A program made the translations under genes and the position numbers. A stretch of 64,000 nt of DNA, taken from NCBI RefSeq assembly GCF_014595885.1, contig NZ_JABUKC010000003.1, positions 434,001-498,000 of the forward strand, read 5' to 3'. Numbering within the stretch: the stretch's first letter is position 1; every line of letters begins with the position of its first letter. Positions 44,920 through 54,207 of the stretch are shown here, piece by piece. The notes beneath the pieces were generated by a model, which made no database searches, had not been told where the DNA came from, and worked only from the letters and a program-made list of their open reading frames with translations. The DNA comes from Microcella alkalica. GTDB taxonomy: Bacteria; Actinomycetota; Actinomycetes; Actinomycetales; Microbacteriaceae.

Positions 44920-45843
44920 TCAGCGCGGCGCGAGCAGCGCCGCCACGACGACGAGCGCGGGCACGGCGAGCGCCGTCGTGATGAGCACGGCGTCGCGCGC
45001 GACGACCGTGGCGCGGTCGAAGCGCTGCGCGTACTGGAACACGTTCTGCGCAGCCGGCAGCGCTGCGAGCGTGACGACCGTGAACAGCTGCTGCCCCTCG
45101 AGCCCGGCCGCGACGCCGACGCCCCACGCCGCGAGCGGCATGCCGACGAGCTTGAGCGTCGAGGCAAGCAGCACGTCGCGGCGCCCCGATCCGGGGGCGA
45201 GGATGCGCTGGCCGGTGAGCGAGAGCCCGAGCACGAACAGCACGACCGGCACCGCCGCGGCCCCCAGCAGCCGGAACGGCTCCATGACCGGGTCGGGCAC
45301 CTCGAGGCCGGTGACGGCGATGACGAGCCCGAGGGCCGAGCCGATGATGAGCGGGTTGCGCACCGGCTGCGCGAGCACCCGACCAAGCGAGACCCGCCCG
45401 CTCGTCGACACGTCGAGGATCGTCAGCGCGATGGGCGCCAGCACGATGAGCTGCCAGAGGATGACCGGCGCGACGAGCGCGGGGTCGCCGAGCACGTACG
45501 CCGCGAGCGGCAGGCCGATGTTGTTCGCGTTCGTGTAGCCCGACGCGAGCGCCCCGATCGTGGACTCGGCCGCCCCGCGCCGCCACACCAGCCGCGCCAC
45601 CACGACGTACGCGACGATGACGAGCGCCGAGGCCGCCGCCGACACGGGCAGCAGGGCGGAGAAGATCTGCCGCACGTCGGCGTCGGCGAGCACCGTGAAC
45701 AGCAGCGCGGGCGAGAAGACGAAGAACGCCGAGCGGCCGAGCACCTGCGCGGCGTGGGGCCCGAGCACGCCCGTGCGGCCGGTGAGCCAGCCGACGGCGA
45801 CGATCGCGCCGATGATCGCGAACCCCGTCAGCACTCCGGCCAT
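44920..45843 (-). CDS. AEC (auxin efflux carrier) family transporter
   Basis: 307 residues with about ten helices in two inverted halves. Characteristic GYTNANNIGLPLAAYVLGDP in the crossover region and LAALPAAQNVFQYAQRF in the second. The family exports or exchanges organic acids such as malate, or auxin-like compounds; the substrate is open. The ATG at 45843 lies 6 nt after a weak AAGACT box. The upstream frame to 47352 is a shadow of the DUF6421 gene. Confidence 0.88.
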   Translation of the reverse strand: MAGVLTGFAIIGAIVAVGWLTGRTGVLGPHAAQVLGRSAFFVFSPALLFTVLADADVRQIFSALLPVSAAASALVIVAYVVVARLVWRRGAAESTIGALASGYTNANNIGLPLAAYVLGDPALVAPVILWQLIVLAPIALTILDVSTSGRVSLGRVLAQPVRNPLIIGSALGLVIAVTGLEVPDPVMEPFRLLGAAAVPVVLFVLGLSLTGQRILAPGSGRRDVLLASTLKLVGMPLAAWGVGVAAGLEGQQLFTVVTLAALPAAQNVFQYAQRFDRATVVARDAVLITTALAVPALVVVAALLAPR

Positions 45844-45867
45844 GCGACCAGTCTTCCGGATGCCCGC

Positions 45868-45888
45868 GCGCGCTTCGTGCGCGCGCCG
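45868..45888. other. GC-rich hairpin upstream of DUF6421
   Basis: CGCGCGC and GCGCGCG around TTCGT, in the 225-bp divergent region between the AEC and DUF6421 genes. Role unclear. The rest of this region holds no recognisable gene. Confidence 0.4.
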
Positions 45889-45991
45889 ATCCGAGCGTGC
45901 AGCGGCCCGCAAACGCAACGAAGCTGCATCGGTCGCGGCAGCCGCGCGGCTCTCGTGCGCTGAGCGCAACCAAAATCGGCGGATTCCCGCA

Positions 45992-45997
45992 TACGCT
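45992..45997 (+). promoter_or_regulatory. -10 box of the DUF6421 gene
   Basis: TACGCT, giving a leader of about 65 nt that ends with the ribosome site GAAGGAGGA (46057-46065). One of the few clearly leadered genes here. Confidence 0.5.
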
Positions 45998-46068
45998 CGA
46001 AGGGCATCCGTCTCAGCGTGCCGTCGGCGCGCGCGGGTGCGCGTTCCCGAGCGACCGAAGGAGGACTC

Positions 46069-47550
46069 ATGACCGACACCGCACGCATCGCCGCGCCCGT
46101 CATCGGAGAGCCCGAGGTCGTCGAGGACGCCAGCCCGCTCGAGGGCCCCACCGCCGTCGCGATCGTCGCCGACCCGCAGTGGGCGGCACTCAAGACGGCG
46201 GCCGAGGCGATTCGCCCGCACCAGATCAAGGACGGCTCGATCCCCGACGAGTCGGTGCACACCGAGGCGGCCCACCACGTCGGCGTCATCGTCGAGGCCC
46301 TGCGGCACTTCGCGCCGCGCATCCCCTACGACACCGACTACCTGCTCGCCGCCGCCCGCGACTTCGAGGCCTGGCGCGACGGCGGCTTCGGCGTGCCCGA
46401 CTTCTACGACGCGCTCGACGCGTTCCGGCCCGCCGCGCAGCGTCGCGACGGCGTCGCGCACCTCGTCGTCTTCCCGATGTACACGCAGAACGGCTCGACC
46501 GACCGCCTCATCGAGGCCGTCGTGTTCGAGGTCATCTGGCCCGACTTCATCGCCGAGCTCGAGGCGACCGAGTACGGCAACGCCCTCTACCTGGGTCTGC
46601 GCTTCGCCGACTTCACGCCGGGCTACGACACCAACTCGGCCGTGCTCTTCCCCGAGTCGGTCGCCGTCACCCCGCGCGTGCCGGCCGGCGCCCCCGAGGG
46701 CTCGCCCGCGCAGCTGCCCGTCTTCACGTGGGGCGCGATCTTCGCCGACCGCGAGGCCGCCCGCTACCGCCGGGTCGTGCGCGCCGCCGCCGAAATCACC
46801 AAGCTCGAGCTGCCCGAGGGCGCCGCGCGCATGCTCGACGACCAGCAGCTCACCGAGCGCACGTTCGTGATGTGGGACATGATCCACGACCGCGCCCACA
46901 TGCGCGGCGACCTGCCGTTCGACCCGTTCATGATCAAGCAGCGCATGCCGTTCTTCCTCTACACGCTGGAGGAGCTGCGCTGCGACCTCACCGCCTTCCG
47001 TGAGGCCGTGCGCCTGCAGCGCGACCCCGCCACGGATGCCGTCACGCGCGAGCACGCCCAGCTGGTGCAGTACGCGGTCATCTTCGATCGCATCTTCCGC
47101 TTCTCGATCACCGGCAGCCGCACCCGCAACTACGACGGCGTCGGCGGCCAGCTGCTCTTCGCATGGATGCACCAGAAGGGCGTGCTGCACTGGACCGACA
47201 CGCAGCTCGCCATCGACTGGGAGGCCGTGCCCGACGTCGTCGTCGCGCTCAGCGACGCGATCAACGACCTCTACTGGGCCTCGATCGACCGCCCGAAGGG
47301 CGCGCACTGGCTCGCCGCGTACGAGCTCGTCTCGTCGACGCTGACCCCGCACCCCGCCTCGCGCTGGGCGAAGGGGCTGCCGCAGGAGGTGCTCGAGGGT
47401 CCGCTCAAGGGCTGGACCGACCTCGTGATGGACGACGAGTTCCCGCTGTCGATGTTCTTCGAGGCGCTGCAGAAGAAGATGGCGGTCGTCATCGAGTCGA
47501 CCGCCGGCATCACGGGGTCTATGGACACCGCCGCGACCGACGCCGCATGA
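46069..47550 (+). CDS. DUF6421 family protein
   Basis: 493 residues, soluble. The ATG at 46069 follows the strongest ribosome site in the window, GAAGGAGGA. Noteworthy segments: VVFPMYTQNGSTDRLIEAVV, WPDFIAELE, LGLRFADFTPGYDTNSAVLF and MWDMIHDRAHMRGDLPFDPF. The last has a His-Asp-x-x-His arrangement that could bind metal. The family occurs in actinobacteria and has no known activity. A short-chain dehydrogenase-like gene follows after 23 bp, an association I recall from other actinobacteria. Confidence 0.82.
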   Translation: MTDTARIAAPVIGEPEVVEDASPLEGPTAVAIVADPQWAALKTAAEAIRPHQIKDGSIPDESVHTEAAHHVGVIVEALRHFAPRIPYDTDYLLAAARDFEAWRDGGFGVPDFYDALDAFRPAAQRRDGVAHLVVFPMYTQNGSTDRLIEAVVFEVIWPDFIAELEATEYGNALYLGLRFADFTPGYDTNSAVLFPESVAVTPRVPAGAPEGSPAQLPVFTWGAIFADREAARYRRVVRAAAEITKLELPEGAARMLDDQQLTERTFVMWDMIHDRAHMRGDLPFDPFMIKQRMPFFLYTLEELRCDLTAFREAVRLQRDPATDAVTREHAQLVQYAVIFDRIFRFSITGSRTRNYDGVGGQLLFAWMHQKGVLHWTDTQLAIDWEAVPDVVVALSDAINDLYWASIDRPKGAHWLAAYELVSSTLTPHPASRWAKGLPQEVLEGPLKGWTDLVMDDEFPLSMFFEALQKKMAVVIESTAGITGSMDTAATDAA

Positions 47551-47560
47551 GTGCGGAGGC

Positions 47561-47566
47561 TAGCCT
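47561..47566 (+). promoter_or_regulatory. -10 box, possible own leaderless promoter of the SDR gene
   Basis: TAGCCT, 7 nt before the ATG at 47574. Confidence 0.5.
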
Positions 47567-47573
47567 CGACGGC

Positions 47574-48245
47574 ATGACCGACCCCAGCGCCGCCCTCTCC
47601 TCTGCGCACGACCGCACGGTCGTCGTCGCCGGAGCGGGCGGCGCCGCGGGCCGCGAGGTGTGCGCCGCTCTGACCGCGGCCGGCGCCCACGTCGTCGCCG
47701 TCAGCTCGCGCCCCGACACGATCGAGGAGATCGCGGCGGCCGAGACCCACGCCCTCGACCTCGCCGACACGGATGCCGTAGCCGCGTGGGCGCGCGCGCT
47801 CCGCTCCCGCCGCCCCTCCATCGACGGCCTCATCCACCTCGTCGGAGGCTGGCGACCCGGGGCCTCCGACGACGACTGGGAGTGGCTCGAGCGCCGAGTG
47901 CTCACGACCCTGCGGGTGACCTCGCGCGAGCTGCGCGACGACCTCAGCGCCTCGAGCGCGGGGCGCTTGGCGATCGTGAGCAGCGCATCCGTCGCCTCGC
48001 CCCGCTGGGGCATGGTCAACTACGTGACCCTCAAGGCGGCCGCCGAGACCTGGGTGGCCGCGATCGCCAACGGCTGGCGCGTGAAGGGCACCCCGACCGC
48101 GGCCGTCACGTTCGTCGTCGAGTCGCTCGACGGCGAGGGCGTCGGCGACGCGCTCGCGCAGTCGATGGCCTCGCTCTGGGAGCTGCCGCACGAGCAGCTC
48201 AACGGCGTCGTCGCGACGCTCGGCGACGACGCGGGCGCCGCGTAG
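47574..48245 (+). CDS. Short-chain dehydrogenase/reductase-like protein
   Basis: 223 residues. Rossmann nucleotide motif GAGGAAGREV (a variant of TGxxxGxG), HLVGG in place of the usual NNAG, Ser in VSSAS, and catalytic-type YVTLKAA (Tyr-x-x-x-Lys). An NAD(P)H-dependent oxidoreductase is likely, but the changed motifs leave activity open. It follows DUF6421 by 23 bp and may act on the same pathway. Confidence 0.82.
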   Translation: MTDPSAALSSAHDRTVVVAGAGGAAGREVCAALTAAGAHVVAVSSRPDTIEEIAAAETHALDLADTDAVAAWARALRSRRPSIDGLIHLVGGWRPGASDDDWEWLERRVLTTLRVTSRELRDDLSASSAGRLAIVSSASVASPRWGMVNYVTLKAAAETWVAAIANGWRVKGTPTAAVTFVVESLDGEGVGDALAQSMASLWELPHEQLNGVVATLGDDAGAA

Positions 48246-48318
48246 CGACACCCGACCGCGGCGGCCGAGCGTCGTCGTCTCCGTCGCACGACGGATGCCG
48301 AGCCGCGCTCAGCGCCGC

Positions 48319-48324
48319 TACGGT
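48319..48324 (+). promoter_or_regulatory. -10 box, leaderless promoter of the NarL-type kinase operon
   Basis: TACGGT, 6 nt before the GTG at 48331. Confidence 0.65.
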
Positions 48325-48330
48325 GCTGGG

Positions 48331-49644
48331 GTGACCGCCTTCGAGACCGACGCCGACGGGCACTGGATGCGCCCCTCGCCCGGCCGCGGGGGCATGCGCG
48401 CCGACGGGCTGCTCGCCCTCGCGATCGCGCTCGGCGCGATCTTCGCGATCGTGCTCTACGCCTCGGCCGGCTTCTTCGACGAGCCACCGGAGCCGTGGCA
48501 CGCGGCCCTCATGGTGCTCGGCGTCTCGGGCCCGCTCGTGTGGCGGCGCACGCATCCGATCACCGTCACGGTCGTCATCTCGGTCGTCTACTTCTTCGGC
48601 ATCACCAACGAGGTGCCGGAGGTGCTGTTCAGCAACATCGCCCTGTTCTCGGCGATGTACTCGATCGGCGCGTGGAGCCGCAGCCGCCGCGCGGCGCGGA
48701 TCAGCCGCATCATCATCGTCGCCGCGATGTTCGGCTGGCTGTTCTGGAGCGCGACGCAGGCCGCCTTCGACACGAGCCTCGTCGCCGACGACGTCGAGAT
48801 CGGGTTCATCGCCCCCGGCGTGGCGTTCGGCCTCATCACGCTCATCACGAACGTGCTCTACTTCGCCGGCGCCTGGGCGTTCGGCGACCGCGCCTGGCTC
48901 GCCGCCCGCGAGCGCGCGACGCTCGAGGCCCGCACCGACGAGCTCGCCCGCGAGCGCGAGCGCACCGCCGCGCAGGCCGTCGCGCTCGACCGCGTGCGCA
49001 TCGCCCGCGAGCTGCACGACGTCGTCGCCCACCACGTCTCGGTCATGGGCATCCAGGCGGGCGCGGCGCGACGCGCGCTGGCCGGCGGCGACGACGGCGG
49101 CCGCGCGGCCGCGAGCACGGCGCTCGAGGCGATCGAGCAGTCGGCGCGCGACGCCGTCGACGAGCTGCACCGCCTCGTGTCGACCCTCCGCGGCGCCGAC
49201 ACCGCCCCCGGCGACCCCGGCGACGGGCCCAGCACGCGCGGCGTCGCCCAGCTCGGCGCGCTCGTCGACGACGTCGAGCTCGCCGGGCGTCGCGCCCGAC
49301 TGCAGGTCGTCGGCGACCCCGTGCCGCTCTCGCCCGTCATCGACACGACCCTCTACCGCATCGCGCAGGAGGCCGTGACGAACAGCCTCAAGCACGCGGG
49401 GGCGAGCGCGAGCATCGACGTGCGGCTGCGGTTCGCGGCCGACGCCGTCGAGCTCGAGGTGGCCGACACGGGGCTCGGCGAGCGCCGGGCATCCACCGCC
49501 TCAACGCCCGGCAGCGGGCTCGGCCAGCTCGGCATGCGCGAGCGGCTCGCGGCCATCGGCGGCACCCTCGAGGCGGGATCCCGTAGCCGCGGCGGCTACC
49601 TCGTGCGGGCGCGCGTGCCGCTCGTCGTAGAGGAGCGCGCGTGA
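48331..49644 (+). CDS. NarL-type sensor histidine kinase (HisKA_3)
   Basis: 437 residues. Six predicted helices in the first 190 residues with very short loops, so the sensing part is within the membrane (intramembrane-sensing type). His229 in RELHDVVAHHVSVMG is the phospho-acceptor. The ATPase end carries RIAQEAVTNSLKHAGAS, DTGLGE and GLGQLGMRERLAAIGG. Its stop overlaps the response-regulator start (GTGA). The ABC exporter downstream is a probable target, as in many actinobacterial antibiotic-stress loci (inference). Confidence 0.93.
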   Translation: MTAFETDADGHWMRPSPGRGGMRADGLLALAIALGAIFAIVLYASAGFFDEPPEPWHAALMVLGVSGPLVWRRTHPITVTVVISVVYFFGITNEVPEVLFSNIALFSAMYSIGAWSRSRRAARISRIIIVAAMFGWLFWSATQAAFDTSLVADDVEIGFIAPGVAFGLITLITNVLYFAGAWAFGDRAWLAARERATLEARTDELARERERTAAQAVALDRVRIARELHDVVAHHVSVMGIQAGAARRALAGGDDGGRAAASTALEAIEQSARDAVDELHRLVSTLRGADTAPGDPGDGPSTRGVAQLGALVDDVELAGRRARLQVVGDPVPLSPVIDTTLYRIAQEAVTNSLKHAGASASIDVRLRFAADAVELEVADTGLGERRASTASTPGSGLGQLGMRERLAAIGGTLEAGSRSRGGYLVRARVPLVVEERA

Positions 49645-50360
49645 CGGGGCCGATCCGCGTGCTGCTCGTCGACGACCAGGAGCTCGTGCGCGCCGGCTTC
49701 CGCGTCATCCTGCAGTCGGAGCCCGGCATCGAGGTCGTCGGCGAGGCGCGCGACGGCGCGGAGGCGGTCGAGGCCGCCGCGCAGCTGCGCCCCGATGTCA
49801 TCTGCATGGACGTGCAGATGCCCGGCCTCGACGGCCTCGAGGCGACCCGACGCATCCGCGACGCCGCACCGGATGCCCGGAGCGCGTCGAGCGCGCAGCC
49901 GGCGGTGCTCGTGCTGACGACCTTCGATCGCGACGACTACCTGTTCGCGGCGCTCGAGGCGGGCGCAAGCGGGTTCTTGCTGAAGACCGCGAGTCCGGAG
50001 AAGCTCATCGAGGCGGTGCAGGTGGTCGCCGCGGGCGACGCGCTGCTCGCGCCCGACGTGACGCGGCGCGTCATCGAGCGCGCCGCGGGCGGCGGCGAGG
50101 GCGACGGCGGCGCGCCGGCCCCGCGCACGCCCGACCCGCGGCTCGACGAGCTCACCGAGCGCGAGCGGGAGGTGCTCGAGCTGCTCGCGCGCGGCCGCAG
50201 CAACGCCGAGATCGCTCGCGAGCTGTGGCTCGGCGAGGCGACCGTGAAGACGCACGTGTCGAAGATCCTGCTCAAGCTCGGGCTCCGCGACCGCGTGCAC
50301 GCCGTCGTGTTCGCCTACGAGCACGGCGTCGCCGTGCCGGGCGAGGGCGACGCCGGCTGA
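49641..50360 (+). CDS. LuxR/NarL-family response regulator
   Basis: 239 residues. Acidic pocket VDDQE and phospho-acceptor Asp57 in CMDVQMPG. The receiver domain ends near residue 130, followed by a Gly/Ala/Pro linker. The C-terminal helix-turn-helix begins LTEREREVLELLARGRSNAE and includes LGEATVKTHVSKILLKL. The GTG start overlaps the kinase stop. Confidence 0.95.
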   Translation: MTGPIRVLLVDDQELVRAGFRVILQSEPGIEVVGEARDGAEAVEAAAQLRPDVICMDVQMPGLDGLEATRRIRDAAPDARSASSAQPAVLVLTTFDRDDYLFAALEAGASGFLLKTASPEKLIEAVQVVAAGDALLAPDVTRRVIERAAGGGEGDGGAPAPRTPDPRLDELTEREREVLELLARGRSNAEIARELWLGEATVKTHVSKILLKLGLRDRVHAVVFAYEHGVAVPGEGDAG

Positions 50361-50487
50361 GCTTCCGCCTCGGGGCCGCGTCGGGTCTCCTCCGCGCGGC
50401 GGAGGGGCGACGGGCAGCACCCGCCGTGCGACGGATGCCGCGGAACGCTCGACTTCGTAGCGTGGGGTGACGACGGAAGGAGCATCC

Positions 50488-51369
50488 ATGCTCGAGATCA
50501 GAGGCGCGACCAAGCGCTTCGGCGACCGCACCGTGCTCGACGACGTGACCTTCACGGTCGGCCGCGGCCGACTCACCGGGTTCGTCGGCGGCAACGGGGC
50601 GGGCAAGACCACGACCATGCGCATCCTGCTCGGGGTGCTGCAGCCCGACGCGGGCGAGGTGCTGCTCGACGGCAGGGCCATCGGGGCGGATGACCGGCGC
50701 GGGTTCGGCTACATGCCCGAGGAGCGCGGCCTGTACCCGAAGATGCGCGTGCACGAGCAGCTCATCTACCTGGCCCGGCTGCGCGGCATGCGCGCGGCCG
50801 ACGCGAGCGCCGCCGCCGACGAGCTCATCGACCGGCTCGAGCTCACCGAGCGGCGCGACGAGCCCATCGAGAAGCTCTCGCTCGGCAACCAGCAGCGCGC
50901 GCAGATCGCCGCCGCGCTCGTGCACGACCCGAGCGTGCTCGTGCTCGACGAGCCGTTCTCGGGCCTCGACCCGATGGCGGTCGAGACCGTGCTCGGGGTG
51001 CTCGCCGAGCGGGCCGCCCGCGGCGTGCCGGTGCTGTTCTCCAGCCATCAGCTCGACCTCGTCGAGCGGCTGTGCGACGACATCGTCGTCATCGCCGAGG
51101 GCCGCATCCGCGCCGCCGGCACCCGCGACGAGCTGCGCGCCGCGAACGCCGGCCGCCAGTGGGAGCTCGAGGTCGGTGACGACGCCGGCTGGGTGCGCGC
51201 CCTGCCGCACATCGCGGTCGTCGAGTTCGACGGCGACTACGTGCTCTTCGAGGCCGAACCGGAGGCCGCGCAGTCGGTGCTGCGCGAGGCCTCCGAGCGC
51301 GGCGCGGTCACCCGCTTCGCCCCGCGCCGCCCCACCCTGACCGAGATCTTCCGAGAGGTCGTGCAGTGA
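50488..51369 (+). CDS. ABC transporter ATP-binding protein (NatA-like)
   Basis: 293 residues. Walker A GGNGAGKT (34-41), signature LSLGNQQRAQIAAAL, Walker B VLVLDEPFSGLDP, and H-loop SSHQLDLVE. The C-terminal domain of about 80 residues is typical of the NatA/CcmA exporter group. The ATG at 50488 is preceded by GGAAGGAG. A TAGCGT box at 50458-50463 may start the transcript. Its stop overlaps the permease start. Confidence 0.92.
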   Translation: MLEIRGATKRFGDRTVLDDVTFTVGRGRLTGFVGGNGAGKTTTMRILLGVLQPDAGEVLLDGRAIGADDRRGFGYMPEERGLYPKMRVHEQLIYLARLRGMRAADASAAADELIDRLELTERRDEPIEKLSLGNQQRAQIAAALVHDPSVLVLDEPFSGLDPMAVETVLGVLAERAARGVPVLFSSHQLDLVERLCDDIVVIAEGRIRAAGTRDELRAANAGRQWELEVGDDAGWVRALPHIAVVEFDGDYVLFEAEPEAAQSVLREASERGAVTRFAPRRPTLTEIFREVVQ

Positions 51370-52490
51370 TGACCACCAGCTCCTCCTCCCCCGCCGCGCT
51401 GCCGCGCCCGAGCCTGCGCGCCTCCGTCGCGCTCGTCGCCGGGCGCGAGATCACCTCGCGCGTGCGCTCGAAGTCGTTCCTGATCTCCACCGTGATCCTC
51501 GTGCTGTTCGTCATCGGCGGCATCGTCGGCTCGCACCTGTTCTCGTCGAGCCAGGGCGACACCCGCGTCGCCGCCGTCGGCGAGGTCGCGGCCGCGCTCG
51601 ACGACGCCGACGGCGTCGAGGTCGAGGAGGTCGCCACGACCGCCGAGGCGGAGGCCCTCGTGCGCGACGGCGAGGTCGAGGCGGCCGTCGTGCCGCTCGC
51701 CGACGCCGAGCCCGGCGCCCCCGCCGTGGAGGTCGTCGCCCTCACCGATGCGCCCAGCGCGCTCGTGCAGGCGCTCTCGATCGCGCCCGAGGTGCGGCTG
51801 CTCGACCCGTCGCCGGTCGACCAGGGTCTCGGGTTCCTCATCTCGTTCGCCTTCGGCATCGTGTTCTTCACCGCCGCGATCACGTTCGGCGGCACCGTCG
51901 CGCAGAGCGTCGTGGAGGAGAAGCAGACGCGCATCGTCGAGATCCTGCTCACGGCGGTGCCGGCGAAGGCGCTGCTCGCTGGCAAGGTCATCGGCAGCTC
52001 GGCGCTCGCGCTCGGGCAGATCGTGCTCATCGCCGTCGCGGCCGCGCTGTCGCTCATGCTCACCGGGCAGGACGTGCTGCTGACCGATCTCGGCCCGGCA
52101 GCCGTCTGGTTCCTTGTCTTCTTCGCGGTCGGCTTCGTGCTGCTCGCGGCGATGTTCGCCGCGTCGGCGGCGCTCGTCTCGCGCATGGAGGACGTCGGCA
52201 CGGTCATCCAGCCGGTCACGTGGCTCGTGATGCTGCCGTACTTCCTCATCATCTTCTTCAACGACAACGAGACGGTGCTCACCGTCATGTCGTACGTGCC
52301 GTTCTCGGCCCCGGTCGGGATGCCCGTGCGCATCTTCCTCGAGCAGTACCAGTGGTGGGAGCCCCTCGTCGCGCTCGGCATCCTCGCCGCCACGACGGTC
52401 GTCATCGTGCAGCTCGGGGCGCGGATGTACCGCAACTCGCTGCTCCGCACGGGGGCGCGCGTGCCCCTCGCCGAGGCGCTGCGCGGCTAG
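51366..52490 (+). CDS. ABC-2 family permease (NatB-like)
   Basis: 374 residues. One N-terminal helix (about 40-60), a large extracytoplasmic domain (65-150), then five or six helices. The conserved coupling stretch VVEEKQTRIVEILLTAVPAK precedes AGKVIGSSALALGQ. Pairs with the preceding ATPase to export ions or a peptide or drug. Starts GTG 51366 or ATG 51369; both overlap the ATPase stop. Confidence 0.92.
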   Translation: MMTTSSSSPAALPRPSLRASVALVAGREITSRVRSKSFLISTVILVLFVIGGIVGSHLFSSSQGDTRVAAVGEVAAALDDADGVEVEEVATTAEAEALVRDGEVEAAVVPLADAEPGAPAVEVVALTDAPSALVQALSIAPEVRLLDPSPVDQGLGFLISFAFGIVFFTAAITFGGTVAQSVVEEKQTRIVEILLTAVPAKALLAGKVIGSSALALGQIVLIAVAAALSLMLTGQDVLLTDLGPAAVWFLVFFAVGFVLLAAMFAASAALVSRMEDVGTVIQPVTWLVMLPYFLIIFFNDNETVLTVMSYVPFSAPVGMPVRIFLEQYQWWEPLVALGILAATTVVIVQLGARMYRNSLLRTGARVPLAEALRG

Positions 52491-52572
52491 CGTCGCGCCG
52501 GGCTCCAGCCGGGGTCGCGCGGGCGCTCGTCCGCGCGGCCCCGGTGGAGCATCCGGCTGGAAGAATGATGCG

Positions 52573-53646
52573 GTGACCCGACTCCACGACATCACCTACC
52601 GCGGCTTCGCGAGCGACAACTACGCCGGCGTGCACCCCGAGGTGCTGCAGGCCATCGCCGAAGCCAACGAGGGCCACCAGGTGGCCTACGGCGACGACCA
52701 GTACACGGCCCGCCTGGCCGAGGTGATCCAGCAGGAGTTCGGCGAGCAGGCGCAGGTGTTCCCCGTCTTCAACGGCACCGGGGCGAACGTGCTCGCCCTC
52801 ACCTCCCTCATGCCGCGCTGGGGCGCCGTCATCGCGAGCGGAACTGCGCACATCCACACCGACGAGGGCGGGGCGCCCGAGCGCGTCAGCGGCCTCAAGC
52901 TCTTCACGGTGCCCACGCCCGACGGCAAGCTCACCCCCGAGCTCATCGCCACCGAGGCCTTCGGCTGGGGCGACGAGCACCGCGCGCAGCCGCTCGCGGT
53001 GAGCATCACCAACTCGAGCGAGGTCGGCACGATCTACACGCCCGACGAGGTGCGGGCGATCGCCGACTACGCGCACGAGCACGGCATGGCCCTGCACCTC
53101 GACGGCGCCCGGGTCTGGAACGCCGCCGCCGCCCTCGGCACCTCGCTGCGCGCGTTTACCGCCGACGCCGGCGTGGACGTGCTCTCGCTCGGCGGCACGA
53201 AGAACGGCCTGCTCGGCGCCGAGGCGATCGTCGTGCTCGACCCCTCGCGCGTCGAGGGGCTCGTCTACCTGCGCAAGATGAACATGCAGCTGGCGAGCAA
53301 GATGCGCTTCATGTCGGCGCAGCTGCTGACGCTGTTCGACGGTGGGCTGGGCATCCGCTCGGCGGCGCACGCGAACGCGATGGCGGCGCGCCTGCGGGCG
53401 GGCCTCGATCGCCTCGTGGCGACGGGCGCCGTGCCGGAGGGCTCGCTCGGCTTCAGCCAGGCGACCGAGGCGAACGCCGTCTTCGCGCTGCTCGACAACG
53501 CGGCGGCCGACCGCATCCGCGAGCGCGTGCGCTTCTACGACTGGGATCGCGCCCGCGGCGAGGTGCGCTGGATGTGCGCCTTCGACACCACCGAGGATGA
53601 CGTCGACGCGTTCATCGCGATCGTGCGCGAGGAGCTGAACCGGTAG
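52573..53646 (+). CDS. ltaE: Low-specificity threonine aldolase-like PLP enzyme
   Basis: Cleaves threonine or allo-threonine to glycine and acetaldehyde in its family. 357 residues. FASDNYAGVHPEVLQAI at the N-terminus, YGDDQYTARL, FNGTGANVLAL (PLP phosphate), DGAR (177-180) and Lys210 in SLGGTKNG, which forms the Schiff base. An AAGAAT box lies 6 nt before the GTG. It follows the ABC exporter without an operon link. Confidence 0.92.
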   Translation: MTRLHDITYRGFASDNYAGVHPEVLQAIAEANEGHQVAYGDDQYTARLAEVIQQEFGEQAQVFPVFNGTGANVLALTSLMPRWGAVIASGTAHIHTDEGGAPERVSGLKLFTVPTPDGKLTPELIATEAFGWGDEHRAQPLAVSITNSSEVGTIYTPDEVRAIADYAHEHGMALHLDGARVWNAAAALGTSLRAFTADAGVDVLSLGGTKNGLLGAEAIVVLDPSRVEGLVYLRKMNMQLASKMRFMSAQLLTLFDGGLGIRSAAHANAMAARLRAGLDRLVATGAVPEGSLGFSQATEANAVFALLDNAAADRIRERVRFYDWDRARGEVRWMCAFDTTEDDVDAFIAIVREELNR

Positions 53647-53659
53647 GTTCGCTCGGCAC

Positions 53660-53688
53660 TTGCCGCATCTATCGACTTTCGATAGCCT
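53660..53688 (+). promoter_or_regulatory. Promoter of the DUF2975-XRE operon
   Basis: -35 TTGCCG (53660-53665) and -10 TAGCCT (53683-53688) with a 17-bp spacer. Both operator palindromes overlap it. Confidence 0.65.
53670..53684. promoter_or_regulatory. Operator 1 of the DUF2975-XRE operon
   Basis: TATCGA-CTT-TCGATA, a perfect 6-bp inverted repeat inside the promoter spacer and touching the -10 box. Confidence 0.8.
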
Positions 53689-53702
53689 ATCGACTCTCGA
53701 TA
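53688..53702. promoter_or_regulatory. Operator 2 of the DUF2975-XRE operon
   Basis: TATCGA-CTC-TCGATA, same arms as operator 1, centred 18 bp further on, over the expected transcription start. Confidence 0.8.
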
Positions 53703-53715
53703 GATCGGAGTCGTC

Positions 53716-54207
53716 ATGCCCCGCTGGTCCAGCACCGCCCTGCTCGTCCTCCTCGGCCTCCTCGCCGCGGGGCTGCTCTTCGGGCAGCTGCGGTGGATCC
53801 CCGCGCTCGCCGACACCGAGCTGCGCGAGAACCCGTCGGCGGGCCCGGCCGTCGCGCTGGTGAGCATTGCGGGCATCGCGCTCGGCGTGTGCGGAGAGCT
53901 CGCGCTGCTCGCGATCGCGCGGCTCGTGCTGATGGTGCGGCGCGGCCGCATCTTCGACGCGCGCGCCTTCCGCTGGGTGAACGTCATCATCGGCGCCGCC
54001 GCGGCGGCGAGCGCGATCGTGCTCGCGGTGCTCGTCGTCGCCGAGGCGACCGACGGCGACGGGCCGGGCGAGCTGCCTCCCGGCATCGGAGCGCTCATGG
54101 TCGGCGTGGTGCTCGCGCTCGCCGCGCTCGCCCTGCTCATGGTCGTCATGAAGGCGCTGCTGCGGCAGGCTGTCGCCCTCGACGCCGAGCTGCGTGAGGT
54201 GGTCTGA
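53716..54207 (+). CDS. DUF2975 membrane protein
   Basis: 163 residues, four predicted helices (about 7-27, 45-70, 88-110, 122-145). Between helices 2 and 3 lies VRRGRIFDARAFRWVNVI, the typical DUF2975 element. Function unknown. CGGAG precedes the ATG at 53716. Its stop overlaps the XRE gene start (TGATGG), a two-gene unit also common elsewhere (YoaS/YozG type). Confidence 0.85.
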   Translation: MPRWSSTALLVLLGLLAAGLLFGQLRWIPALADTELRENPSAGPAVALVSIAGIALGVCGELALLAIARLVLMVRRGRIFDARAFRWVNVIIGAAAAASAIVLAVLVVAEATDGDGPGELPPGIGALMVGVVLALAALALLMVVMKALLRQAVALDAELREVV

